From Bacteroidales bacterium (GTDB lineage: Bacteria > Bacteroidota > Bacteroidia > Bacteroidales > UBA10428): a stretch of 64,000 nt of DNA. Location: assembly GCA_016938235.1 (NCBI GenBank), contig JAFGVA010000140.1, positions 1 to 64,000 of the forward strand. Direction: 5' to 3'. The notes below the pieces were generated by a model. That model saw only the letters and a list, made by a program, of their open reading frames with translations. It was not told the DNA's origin and did no database searches. The position numbers and the translations under genes are program-made. Positions 34,838 through 42,741 of the stretch are shown piece after piece; position 1 is the stretch's first letter, and each line of letters begins with the position of its first letter.

Positions 34838-36526
34838 TTACTTTTCTTTCTCAAATGGCCATGCCATTAAACCACCTTCAAGTAGCTTTACGTTTTTATA
34901 TCCATGAGCTTTTAAACAAACTGCTGCTTCATAACCCCTCAGAGAGATTTTACAATAGCAAATAATTTCTTTGTTTTTATCCTGTGGCAGTTCATTCAGT
35001 CTTTTTCTTAACATTCCTACCGGAATTAAAGTTTCTCCAACTCCAAGTCGTGTTTGTTCAAACTCATCTGGTCCCCTTGCATCAAGCAGGAACATGTCAT
35101 CACCCCTATCTAGTTTTTCCTTTAGCTCCATGGCAGAAAGACCATCAAATATTCCTCTCATTTTATTCTGAAGAATATGAGCAGAAGCTATGCTATGATC
35201 GATAGCCAAAGAAAATGGAGGTGCATAAGGCAAGTCTCCGTTAACCATATCGTCAACTGTTAAGTTACCTTTGATTGCTGTTGCCCATATAGCCAGCTGT
35301 TTGCTTACATCGCCCGGGCCTAAACATTGTGCTCCAAGAATTCTGCCGCTTGTTTTTTCGGCAATAAGTTTGGTAACCAGAAGTTTACCGTTCATAAAGC
35401 CGGGTTTATCGGGGCTTGCATTAATAACTTTCACATAATTGATACCCGCATCTATTGCTCTTGTTTCAGAAAGACCGGTAATTCCTATACCATAATCAAA
35501 CAATTTACAGATACCTGTTTGAATGGTACCCGGAAATTTTGCTATATTACCTTTAATCACATTCTCTCCGGCAACACGACCTTCCAGGTTTGCTAAATCG
35601 CCATATGGTGCAAGAACACTCTTACCTGTAATCTGGTTTTTAATTTCACAGCAATCACCAACTGCATATACATCATTGTCGGAAGTTTGCTGATATTCGT
35701 CGACAACAATACCACCCAAAGCACCAATTTTAAGCCCTGCTTCCTGAGCAATTTTTACGTTTGGTCTTACACCAATTGCAACCACAGCCAATTCGCATGG
35801 AATCTCAGTTCCGTTTTGAAGTTTAACTCCTGTAAGTTTACCGTTTTCTCCGAAAAATTCAGCTACACCATTTTTGGTAATAACATTAGCCTTGGTCTTC
35901 AGATAGTTCTCGACGAGTTTAGCCATTTCCCAGTCAAGAAAAGTAAGCAGCTGGGGTAAAAGCTCAATCATTGTAAGTTCGATACCAGACAATTGCAGGG
36001 CTTCCAGGGTTTCTATACCGATAAGTCCACCCCCAATTACGACTGCTTTTTTAATTTTGCCTTCATCTCTGATTTTTCTTAGATAATCGGCATCCTGCAT
36101 GCTTTGTAAAGTTGTTATACCGTCCAAATCGGTTCCGGGAATAGGTGGCATATTTGCTGTTGCACCTGTAGCTATTACAAGCTTATCGTATTCCTGAATT
36201 CCTTTTTCTCCGGTCGAAAGATCTGTGAATTCAACCTTTTTGTTCTGCCTGTCGATTTTCGTAATTTCTGTATTTACTCTAGCAACAATTCCTTTTGCAT
36301 TCCAGTAAAACTTTGGGTCGCGAACCACCCCGGTAGGTGTACAAAGCAATTTGTTCCTGTCGTCAAAAAAGCCTCCGACAAAATAGGGAAACCCACATGA
36401 TGCCATAGATAAATCCGGCGCTTTCTGGAACATTGTTATTTCGGCAAACTCATCCATACGACGGGCCTTAGCGGCCGCTTTTGGTCCTGCAGCCGAACCT
36501 CCGATTACAATTATTTTCTTACTCAT
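34838..36526 (-). CDS. CoA-disulfide reductase-like FAD oxidoreductase fused to rhodanese
   Basis: A 562-residue fusion. Residues 1-450 form an NADH/FAD oxidoreductase: GGSAAGPKAA (9-18) binds FAD, Cys44 in MASCGFPYF is the redox cysteine of CoA-disulfide reductase/NADH oxidase, and AVVIGGGLIGIETLEAL binds NADH. Residues 465-560 are a rhodanese with the active-loop cysteine in CYCKISLRGYEA. Such CoADR-RHD proteins reduce CoA persulfides or polysulfide. It is the last gene of the operon that starts at 43149, and it gives that operon a sulfur-handling enzyme. Confidence 0.92.
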   Translation of the reverse strand: MSKKIIVIGGSAAGPKAAAKARRMDEFAEITMFQKAPDLSMASCGFPYFVGGFFDDRNKLLCTPTGVVRDPKFYWNAKGIVARVNTEITKIDRQNKKVEFTDLSTGEKGIQEYDKLVIATGATANMPPIPGTDLDGITTLQSMQDADYLRKIRDEGKIKKAVVIGGGLIGIETLEALQLSGIELTMIELLPQLLTFLDWEMAKLVENYLKTKANVITKNGVAEFFGENGKLTGVKLQNGTEIPCELAVVAIGVRPNVKIAQEAGLKIGALGGIVVDEYQQTSDNDVYAVGDCCEIKNQITGKSVLAPYGDLANLEGRVAGENVIKGNIAKFPGTIQTGICKLFDYGIGITGLSETRAIDAGINYVKVINASPDKPGFMNGKLLVTKLIAEKTSGRILGAQCLGPGDVSKQLAIWATAIKGNLTVDDMVNGDLPYAPPFSLAIDHSIASAHILQNKMRGIFDGLSAMELKEKLDRGDDMFLLDARGPDEFEQTRLGVGETLIPVGMLRKRLNELPQDKNKEIICYCKISLRGYEAAVCLKAHGYKNVKLLEGGLMAWPFEKEK

Positions 36527-36538
36527 AGTTACATTGTT

Positions 36539-36943
36539 TTATTTAATTACATTTCCTTTGATTTTTAATACAACAGGGTATTTTGAACCGTTGGAATAAA
36601 CTATAATGCTTTTATTAAAACTTCCGGGTTTGGATGTATCGTATTTTACCGCAATGGAAGACTTTTTCCCGGGAGGTATTGGTTCTTTTGGCCATTTTGC
36701 CACCGTACAACCACAGGAAGACTTAACATTAGTCAGCACTAAATCGGATTTTCCCTCATTAACGAAAACAAATTCGCTGTATCCATCACCGTTAAATTCT
36801 AACTGACCATAATTGAAAGTAGTCTCTTTGAACTTAATTTTCGCAATCTTCTCAACACTGTCAGGCGCTTCCTGAGCAGAAGTAGTGCAAACAATTATTA
36901 GTAAACCAAAAAGACTAATCCATTTTCTGTTTTTTGTTGCCAT
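36539..36943 (-). CDS. DUF1573 family exported protein
   Basis: A 134-residue protein. From ATG 36943 the N-terminus is a signal peptide (residues 5-22, SLFGLLIIVCTTSAQ); an upstream in-frame ATG at 36991 would bury this and is not used. The mature part is an Ig-like beta-sandwich with SSCGCTVAKWPKEPIPPG, the diagnostic DUF1573 turn with two cysteines. Family function is unknown; many members are lipoproteins or periplasmic. Twelve bases separate it from the CoADR-rhodanese gene. Confidence 0.88.
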   Translation of the reverse strand: MATKNRKWISLFGLLIIVCTTSAQEAPDSVEKIAKIKFKETTFNYGQLEFNGDGYSEFVFVNEGKSDLVLTNVKSSCGCTVAKWPKEPIPPGKKSSIAVKYDTSKPGSFNKSIIVYSNGSKYPVVLKIKGNVIK

Positions 36944-36990
36944 TACATATGACTTTAAATATAAGCTATGAACAATGCTTAAATCATTCA

Positions 36991-37482
36991 CTATAAAAAC
37001 CTATTATCGGAAAGCAACTTGTTACCCGATAAATCGGAGTTCTTATCCAGCCATCCTGACCGGGTATCAAAACGATTGTCGAATATTCCAAAGAAGGGCT
37101 TAATGTCAATAAGCGGAGTCTCGTTAAGCATATCTGTACTTGCGATATATAAAATATTGTTCTCGATGTTTAATAATTCAACTGTTGATATACCAATAGC
37201 ATTGGGGCGTTTTGGAGAACGGGTGGCAAAGATACCATGCTCCTCATCGTCCATAAATGGTTTTACTTTCAGGTTGTATCCGTTAATCTCGTGAAAATGA
37301 TACAACAAGGTTATGTGTGAAAATTCCTCGAGGTCCTCCAGACCTTTTGCATATTCGGGGAAAATTTCGATATGCCCTTTTACACCCTCAGCTGCAACTG
37401 GTTGTATAGGCATACCTTTAATTTTCTTAAAAGGGGTGTAAATAGTACCTATTGTTTCAATAATTATTTTCCTTCTGGCCAT
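36991..37482 (-). CDS. TrmO/TsaA-like methyltransferase-family protein
   Basis: A 163-residue protein of the UPF0066/TsaA (TrmO) family. ETIGTIYTPFKKIKGMPIQP opens the domain; FSHITLLYHFHEI and FATRSPKRPNAIGISTVELL are its core motifs. E. coli TrmO uses S-adenosylmethionine to N6-methylate t6A37 in tRNA-Thr. The stand-alone, short form lacks the C-terminal half found in TrmO, as in archaeal homologues, so tRNA activity is not certain. It lies 11 bases after the metallo-hydrolase gene and probably has a role in the operon. Confidence 0.88.
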   Translation of the reverse strand: MARRKIIIETIGTIYTPFKKIKGMPIQPVAAEGVKGHIEIFPEYAKGLEDLEEFSHITLLYHFHEINGYNLKVKPFMDDEEHGIFATRSPKRPNAIGISTVELLNIENNILYIASTDMLNETPLIDIKPFFGIFDNRFDTRSGWLDKNSDLSGNKLLSDNRFL

Positions 37483-37493
37483 TTGAATATTAT

Positions 37494-38276
37494 TTAAAAT
37501 TCAAGAATCATCCCCGTTTTTAATGCTGAAATATTGAAAACAGCCGAAAAAGCAGTTAATGCTTCCAGCTCGGTACAATGAGAGGGATAAAGGTTTTTGA
37601 CATTAAGGTTTTTGAAATACTGTATGGTTTGTTGTGTCTGCTTATTGTTATACTTAAGATGAAATCCACCAATTACTGCTTTCACTGATTTAAGTCCGGT
37701 AACTTTCATTGCATAGTCGACTATATTGCAAATTCCTGAATGTGAGCAACCTGTAATAACTATTAGTTCGTTGTTTTCAACTACTGCAATAGCCGAGTCG
37801 TCAAAAACAAAATCGGGATTACCGTCTTCATCAATAAAGGTGGTTGTTTGCGCTTCAAAATCATTGATGCGGGGAATTTCTCCAAGAAAAATCAGGTTGT
37901 TTGCTATTTTATATGAATTTTGAGTTGTTAATAGTTCAAAATACTCCTCAATTTCTTCTCTTGATAAATATAAACCGATAGGAGTTTGATTGTGCTTTCG
38001 AAACCGATTCATAAAAACTCCCGGATGCGTAATAAGTGTTTTATTTCTCAGGTATTGAAGCCCATTGCCATGATCCCAGTGACCGTGACTTAGAATAACA
38101 ATATCTATATCTTTCTGAATATCGAAGCCAAGTTTAGATGCATTCTTAAGAAAAACATCGCTTGAACCGGTATCAAACAAAATTCTATCTCCCCCCGACT
38201 CAATCAGATAGGATAATCCGTGTTCGGCTAAAAACCCTGCACCAGCCTGATTCTCTGTAAGTATTGTTAATTTCAT
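37494..38276 (-). CDS. Metallo-beta-lactamase-fold hydrolase
   Basis: A 260-residue protein. The metal motif is SHGHWDHG with His64, His66, Asp68 and His69; TGCSHSGICN and GGFHLKYNN carry further ligands, and YPSHCTELEAL is the C-terminal one. This pattern fits the archaeal-type branch annotated as dihydropterin-like phosphate synthase, where the natural reaction is mostly unknown. It is co-transcribed with Mrp (28-base gap), which is a frequent arrangement in anaerobes. Confidence 0.88.
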   Translation of the reverse strand: MKLTILTENQAGAGFLAEHGLSYLIESGGDRILFDTGSSDVFLKNASKLGFDIQKDIDIVILSHGHWDHGNGLQYLRNKTLITHPGVFMNRFRKHNQTPIGLYLSREEIEEYFELLTTQNSYKIANNLIFLGEIPRINDFEAQTTTFIDEDGNPDFVFDDSAIAVVENNELIVITGCSHSGICNIVDYAMKVTGLKSVKAVIGGFHLKYNNKQTQQTIQYFKNLNVKNLYPSHCTELEALTAFSAVFNISALKTGMILEF

Positions 38277-38304
38277 TTTGGTTTTTTTTAAACTATAAAA
38301 CCGC

Positions 38305-39129
38305 TTATTTTAGAGCATTCAATGCGTGTTTCTCATGTATGTTTTGTGCCAGTTTTTCAAATGCTTCAACAATAATATTACTCGTGGAGGCAAAAACTGT
38401 CTGTCCTGTATCGCCTAAATTACATACATCGCTTACCAAAGGAATCTGAGCCAGTAATTCGGTATTAGTTTCTTTCGCTAAGCTTTCACCTCCACCAATT
38501 CCGAATAAATAATATTTTTCATCGGGGTGTTTCTCAGGCGTAAACCAAGACATATTTTCTACTACTCCCAATACTTCAATATCAATACCTTCTTTTTGAA
38601 ACATGTTCGCTGCCCTTCTTCCATCGGCAGTAGCCATTTTCTGAGGTGTGATTACAATTATAGCCTTTGATTTTGGTAACTTCTGAGCCAGTGTTATAGA
38701 AATATCACCTGTTCCCGGGGGCAGATCAACAACCAGATAATCTAAATCGCCCCAATCAGTATCTTCAATAAGTTGGGTTAATGCTTTCGAAACCATTGGC
38801 CCACGCCAGATTACAGCATCTTGTTTGCTCATCAGAAATCCTAAGGACATCACTTTCACACCAAAGTTTATGAGCGGAAACATGATATCTTTATCTCCTA
38901 CTTTTCTGACTTCTGGATACTGTCCGTCGAGACCTAATGACAAGGGGATGCTGGGGCCATATAAGTCTGCATCAAGCAGCCCCACGGCATGTCCTTCTCT
39001 TGCAAGAGCAACCGAGAGGTTTGTTGATACAGTTGATTTGCCAACCCCTCCTTTTCCGGATGCAACCAATATTATATTTTTAATATTTTCTATTGACTCA
39101 ATTACTTCAAATGGATTTTGTTTTAGCAT
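38305..39129 (-). CDS. Mrp/NBP35-family Fe-S carrier ATPase (short form)
   Basis: A 274-residue P-loop ATPase. The deviant Walker A is SGKGGVGKST (residues 24-33), followed by LLDADLYGPSIP and VVDLPPGTGD. Members carry and transfer [4Fe-4S] clusters. Where many Mrp proteins have a C-terminal CxxC that binds the bridging cluster, this one reads NMSWFTPEKHPDEKYYLFG with no cysteine, a form also common in Bacteroidota. It also lacks the N-terminal DUF59 domain of the housekeeping Mrp, so it is probably a dedicated second copy. It follows two ferredoxin-containing ATPase genes. Confidence 0.9.
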   Translation of the reverse strand: MLKQNPFEVIESIENIKNIILVASGKGGVGKSTVSTNLSVALAREGHAVGLLDADLYGPSIPLSLGLDGQYPEVRKVGDKDIMFPLINFGVKVMSLGFLMSKQDAVIWRGPMVSKALTQLIEDTDWGDLDYLVVDLPPGTGDISITLAQKLPKSKAIIVITPQKMATADGRRAANMFQKEGIDIEVLGVVENMSWFTPEKHPDEKYYLFGIGGGESLAKETNTELLAQIPLVSDVCNLGDTGQTVFASTSNIIVEAFEKLAQNIHEKHALNALK

Positions 39130-39169
39130 AACTTCATGTTTTATTACGTATAATAAATATTAAAATGTT

Positions 39170-40036
39170 CTATGCAATTAGTTTAGACCATATTTCTTTT
39201 ATAAGTACTGATATCTCAGAATCTGAATTATATTCAATTATAGTTTTTCCCTGAATCATTGATTCTACCATTTCTTTATCGAATGGTATTCTGGCCAGCA
39301 AGGGTATTTTTTTTTCGGAAAGAAAATCTTCAATCAAATCAGATATTTCTGTATTGATATCGTATTTATTAATTACAGCAAAAGTTTCTATTCCGAAAGA
39401 TTCAATTAATTCAACAAGTCTTTTGGCATCGTGCAGACCCGATTTTGTAGGTTCAATTACCATGAGAACAACATTAGTTCCTGATAATGAAGAAATTGCA
39501 GCACAGCCAACTCCGGGAGGCCCATCATTAAGAATAAAATTCAGTTGTTTTTGTTTTGCAATTTCTTTAGCTTTCTTTCTTACCTGAGTAACAAGTTTAC
39601 CCGAATTTTCTTCTCCCGGTCCCATTTCGGCATGCACAAGATCGCCAAACCGGGAATCGGAAACAAACCAGAAATTATTGGTGTTTTCTCTGGAAAATAT
39701 TGCCTTAGCCGGACAAATCCTTTCACACAAACGGCATCCTTCGCATTGAAATGGGTTAATTTCCAATTGCCGGCTTTCATTGTAATGAATGGCATTGAAC
39801 CGGCAATGCTCGGTACACAAACCACAATTGGTACAAATGTCTTTGTTAATGAAGGCCTTGCATCCACTTGAGAACTTATGGGTTTCAATAATTTTTGGTT
39901 GAAAAATTAAATGAAGATCGGCAGCATCTACATCATTATCGCAAAAAATCACATTTTCAGCAACCGAAGCCAGAGCTGCTGTTACAGTAGTTTTTCCTGT
40001 ACCTCCTTTACCACTTACAACTGTAATTTCCTTCAT
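39170..40036 (-). CDS. MinD-like P-loop ATPase with inserted 2x[4Fe-4S] ferredoxin domain (second copy)
   Basis: A 288-residue ATPase. The deviant Walker A is SGKGGTGKTT (residues 8-17). A ferredoxin domain is inserted at residues 60-112: cysteines 68, 71, 74, 78 (CTNCGLCTEHC) and 98, 101, 104, 108 (CEGCRLCERIC). NDGPPGVGCAA is the switch II region. This is the 'MinD superfamily P-loop ATPase containing an inserted ferredoxin domain', found mainly in anaerobes. The gene starts one base after its paralogue ends, so the two proteins probably act as a heterodimer. No biochemical role is established. Confidence 0.93.
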   Translation of the reverse strand: MKEITVVSGKGGTGKTTVTAALASVAENVIFCDNDVDAADLHLIFQPKIIETHKFSSGCKAFINKDICTNCGLCTEHCRFNAIHYNESRQLEINPFQCEGCRLCERICPAKAIFSRENTNNFWFVSDSRFGDLVHAEMGPGEENSGKLVTQVRKKAKEIAKQKQLNFILNDGPPGVGCAAISSLSGTNVVLMVIEPTKSGLHDAKRLVELIESFGIETFAVINKYDINTEISDLIEDFLSEKKIPLLARIPFDKEMVESMIQGKTIIEYNSDSEISVLIKEIWSKLIA

Positions 40037-40037
40037 A

Positions 40038-40907
40038 TTAACATCCCATTTTGTGCAATTTCTCTGTGATACTTTTATAAACGTTTTTCATCTCAACGGG
40101 CATATTGCCTACTATCTGCCCTTTGGCGTAAACACCGGCATATTCTTTATTGAAGGGAATTTCGCCAAGAATATCAATGCTTTCTTTATATAGATATTCA
40201 TAAATATCGTTGCTTCCCAAGCCTGATTTGTTGATAATTATCCCAAAAGGAATAGCTAATTCCCGAACCAGGTTCACCATAAGCTTCAGGTCGTACAGAC
40301 CAAAAAGTGTTGGCTCCGCAACCAGAATAACATAATCGGTATTGCTAATTGTTTCAACAACCGGACAACTTGTTCCGGGCGGAGAATCGTATAAAACTAT
40401 TTCAGCATTGAGCGGAACCCTTTTCTTTAGTTCTTTAATGAGCATTGTCTGCATGGCCGAACCTATTTTTAACTTCCCTTCAACAAGCCCCTTATTATTG
40501 CCGGTTTTATAAAAACTAACTTTTCCAATACTCTCCGGATGTTCTGTTATGGCATCAAATTCGCAGGCCACGCTGCATGCCCCGCATGAATGGCATAAAC
40601 TTTGGTTTACTTCGGCAAAACGAACAGGAGGGATTACCACAATAGCATTAAATTCACAATACTCTGAACACTTTCTGCAAAAAGTACACTTATCCTTATC
40701 AATTGTTGGTACCTGCTGAAATACTTCCTCTTCTGAAATTTTTTTAGTTCTGTTGAAAAAAATATGATCGTTAGGTTCCTCAACATCGCAGTCGACAAGC
40801 TGAATCTTCCCTTCTGAGTGCTCACTAAACTGCTCAAAAAGATTCACCGAAACTGTTGTTTTCCCGGTTCCTCCTTTACCACTTGCTATTGCAATTTTGA
40901 ATGACAT
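40038..40907 (-). CDS. MinD-like P-loop ATPase with inserted 2x[4Fe-4S] ferredoxin domain (first copy)
   Basis: A 289-residue paralogue of the next gene. Walker A is SGKGGTGKTT (residues 9-18) and switch II YDSPPGTSCPV. The inserted ferredoxin has cysteines 74, 77, 80, 84 (CTFCRKCSEYC) and 105, 108, 111, 115 (CHSCGACSVAC). In Desulfovibrio, homologous tandem ATPases belong to the orange-protein (ORP) complex, together with Mrp and a NifX-like metal protein, all of which are found around it here. ATP-driven electron or cluster transfer is inferred. Confidence 0.93.
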   Translation of the reverse strand: MSFKIAIASGKGGTGKTTVSVNLFEQFSEHSEGKIQLVDCDVEEPNDHIFFNRTKKISEEEVFQQVPTIDKDKCTFCRKCSEYCEFNAIVVIPPVRFAEVNQSLCHSCGACSVACEFDAITEHPESIGKVSFYKTGNNKGLVEGKLKIGSAMQTMLIKELKKRVPLNAEIVLYDSPPGTSCPVVETISNTDYVILVAEPTLFGLYDLKLMVNLVRELAIPFGIIINKSGLGSNDIYEYLYKESIDILGEIPFNKEYAGVYAKGQIVGNMPVEMKNVYKSITEKLHKMGC

Positions 40908-40937
40908 AAAAGAATTCCTTTTAGTCTGAAATTTTAA

Positions 40938-41303
40938 TTAATGGTTATCGCAGTTTCCATGATGATCATGGCTGCAATAATTAGCTGTCAGGCTAAGAGA
41001 ATTGCTTAAATACCCGTGTACAAGTTCTCTGGCAGAAACCTGAGGTGCACCTACAAAAGCATTTACGCCTTTTTCATTGAACAACTGAATGGCTTTGTGC
41101 CCCATACCTCCGGCAATAATATCGGTTACTCCTTTTTCAGCAAGCCATCGGGGTAATAATCCAGGTTCGTGAGGAGGTGGAACAACTTTTTCTTCTGAAA
41201 GTATTTCTTCGCCATCTAAAGTGATAATTGCAAAATATTTGCAATGTCCAAAATGACTGTCTAAAATTCCCAAGTTATCAACAGGAACAGCAATTTTCTT
41301 CAT
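40938..41303 (-). CDS. NifX/NifB-like metal-cluster-binding protein with His/Cys tail
   Basis: A 121-residue protein of the dinitrogenase iron-molybdenum cofactor domain family. MKKIAVPVDNLGILDSHFGH opens the fold, and DIIAGGMGHKAIQLFNEKGV is the typical second half. The last 12 residues contain Cys110, His112, His114, His115, Cys118 and His121, an added metal-binding tail. The related orange protein of Desulfovibrio gigas carries a Mo-Cu sulfide cluster. There are no nif genes nearby, so nitrogen fixation is not implied. It sits between the ZIP and ATPase genes. Confidence 0.9.
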   Translation of the reverse strand: MKKIAVPVDNLGILDSHFGHCKYFAIITLDGEEILSEEKVVPPPHEPGLLPRWLAEKGVTDIIAGGMGHKAIQLFNEKGVNAFVGAPQVSARELVHGYLSNSLSLTANYCSHDHHGNCDNH

Positions 41304-41308
41304 TTTTT

Positions 41309-42052
41309 TTATACTCTTTTAATTAAATAAATTATTAATACGCCTAGTAAAATCAGTAATAACTGAATGATAGAATCTGTAAGCTTCGTTTTTGAATGCA
41401 TCTGTGGAACCAGATCTGCAAGGGCTATATAAATAAAACTAGCTGCAGAAAATGATAAAACAAATGGTATAAGGCGCTCGGCGGTTTCTAAAACAACATA
41501 AGCCAGCAAACCTCCAACCAGGGTTGTTAAACCCGAAATCAGGTTAAATTTTAAAGCTTTCTTTTTTGAATAACCATTATGAATTAATACACCAAAGTCG
41601 GCGAGTTCCTGGGGTATTTCATGAGCAAATACAGTGAGTGTGACTATAACACCAAACTCAACTGAAGTAAAGAATGCCGCGGTAATGATAATTCCATCGA
41701 TAAAATTATGAAGAGCATCGCCCAGTAAAATAAGAGGTGCTGAGGCTGAATTATATCTTTCGCATTCCTTATTTCCACAAGATCTCCACAATATAAATTT
41801 TTCGACAACAAAAAACAATATGATACCAGACAAGGTAAGTCCCAAAGCTAATTCAGGCTTTTGTAAAACCTGAATTGCTTTAGGTATCATACCTAAAAAA
41901 GCTGCTCCTAACAAAGTACCGCCAGCAACTGATATTAAATAAGTAGAAACCAACTCTAATTTGCTTTTACTCAATAGTAACAGAGCTGAAGCCAACAGGA
42001 TACTTCCCACGCTTCCAAGCATCAGAGCAATTAAGATATACATCAATAACAT
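41309..42052 (-). CDS. ZIP-family metal transporter
   Basis: A 247-residue inner-membrane protein with about eight hydrophobic segments. The metal-site motifs are LHNFIDGIII (His115, Asn116) in the fourth helix and FAHEIPQELADFG (His144, Glu145) in the fifth. A small cysteine-containing loop SCGNKECER (residues 91-99) lies before the fourth helix. ZIP proteins import divalent metals such as zinc or iron. It starts after a hairpin at 42073-42104 and ends 5 bases before the NifX-like gene, so metal supply to that protein is a fair guess. Confidence 0.92.
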   Translation of the reverse strand: MLLMYILIALMLGSVGSILLASALLLLSKSKLELVSTYLISVAGGTLLGAAFLGMIPKAIQVLQKPELALGLTLSGIILFFVVEKFILWRSCGNKECERYNSASAPLILLGDALHNFIDGIIITAAFFTSVEFGVIVTLTVFAHEIPQELADFGVLIHNGYSKKKALKFNLISGLTTLVGGLLAYVVLETAERLIPFVLSFSAASFIYIALADLVPQMHSKTKLTDSIIQLLLILLGVLIIYLIKRV

Positions 42053-42072
42053 AATTCAAAATCCTTTAGAAA

Positions 42073-42104
42073 ATAATCGCACACCCGTATTGGCGTGCGA
42101 TTAT
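42073..42104 (-). terminator. Hairpin within the operon (attenuator-like)
   Basis: ATAATCGCAC (42073-42082) and GTGCGATTAT (42095-42104) form a perfect 10-bp stem, extended by a CC/GG pair inside. It fills the only large gap of the operon, 21 bases before the ZIP start. On the minus strand ATTTTCT follows, a weak T-run, so partial termination or mRNA processing is possible. Confidence 0.6.
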
Positions 42105-42128
42105 AAATGTAAATGTATAAGAGCAACT

Positions 42129-42374
42129 TTAGAGACTATTTCTTCCAGCTCCTCTTCCAGGGCCATTACCCCGGCCTCTGCCAAAACCTTTACCTTCACC
42201 TGCACGAAAACCTCTTGCCATTCCTCTGCCGTCTCCTCTTCTCATTCCCAGGCCAGGTTTTTGTTCAGCAGCATCAACTGATTTATCATTACCTTTTCCC
42301 GGATTACATTTACCTAAGCCTCGACCAGTTTGAGAACCTTGTCTTTCTGGCCCTGTACGATCAAATCCTGGCAT
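42129..42374 (-). CDS. Gly/Arg-rich DUF5320-like small protein
   Basis: An 81-residue, strongly basic, low-complexity protein. The start MPGFDRTGPERQGSQTGRGL matches the DUF5320 pattern (M-P-x-x-D-x-T-G-P ... T-G-R-G), and residues 41-79 are repeats of Gly-Arg/Gly-Met. It has one cysteine (Cys23). DUF5320 proteins commonly occur beside NifX-like and ferredoxin-ATPase genes in anaerobes; their role is unknown. It lies between the first NifX-like gene (22-base gap) and the hairpin. Confidence 0.78.
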   Translation of the reverse strand: MPGFDRTGPERQGSQTGRGLGKCNPGKGNDKSVDAAEQKPGLGMRRGDGRGMARGFRAGEGKGFGRGRGNGPGRGAGRNSL

Positions 42375-42396
42375 AATTCCTCCTTTTTTTAAAGTA

Positions 42397-42714
42397 TTAA
42401 TGTTTAATCTTTTTGATAATATCTTTTACCGCCAAGTCATCATCCTGTATGATTACCATCTGAATATCGAACTTATCAAGTAAGTCTTTCGCTTTGGGGC
42501 CAAAATCGCCCGAGATTACTTTTTTCACACCTAACTCAACCATTTTCTCAGCAGCCTTTGTTCCTGCACCATTACTGGCACTTATATTAGCATTATCGAA
42601 AAACAAAGTCTCATTTGTATCTTCATCTAAAACACAAAACCAAGCGGCTCTTCCAAACCTTTTATCGAATTGAGTATCTACAGAATTACCTGATGCCGTT
42701 ATAACTGTTTTCAT
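42397..42714 (-). CDS. NifX/NifB-like protein (ORP-like)
   Basis: A 105-residue protein of the NifX/dinitrogenase cofactor fold, shorter than the one at 40938 and without a metal-binding tail. Key segments are VDTQFDKRFGRAAWFCVLDE and ISASNGAGTKAAEKMVELGV followed by KKVISGDFGPKAKDLLDKF. The size is that of the Desulfovibrio orange protein. It follows the DUF134 gene with a 27-base gap. Confidence 0.9.
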   Translation of the reverse strand: MKTVITASGNSVDTQFDKRFGRAAWFCVLDEDTNETLFFDNANISASNGAGTKAAEKMVELGVKKVISGDFGPKAKDLLDKFDIQMVIIQDDDLAVKDIIKKIKH

Positions 42715-42741
42715 ATCACTATATCTTAAGTTTTCTTTATA

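Noticed and set aside
38305-39129. Loss of the CxxC motif in Mrp as a unique feature
   Set aside because: As I recall, Bacteroidota Mrp proteins often have a W-F-T-P segment at this place, so the absence is probably lineage-wide.
40938-42714. Nitrogen fixation locus because of NifX-like genes
   Set aside because: No nifH, nifD, nifK, nifE, nifN or radical-SAM nifB is present; the fold alone does not imply nitrogenase.
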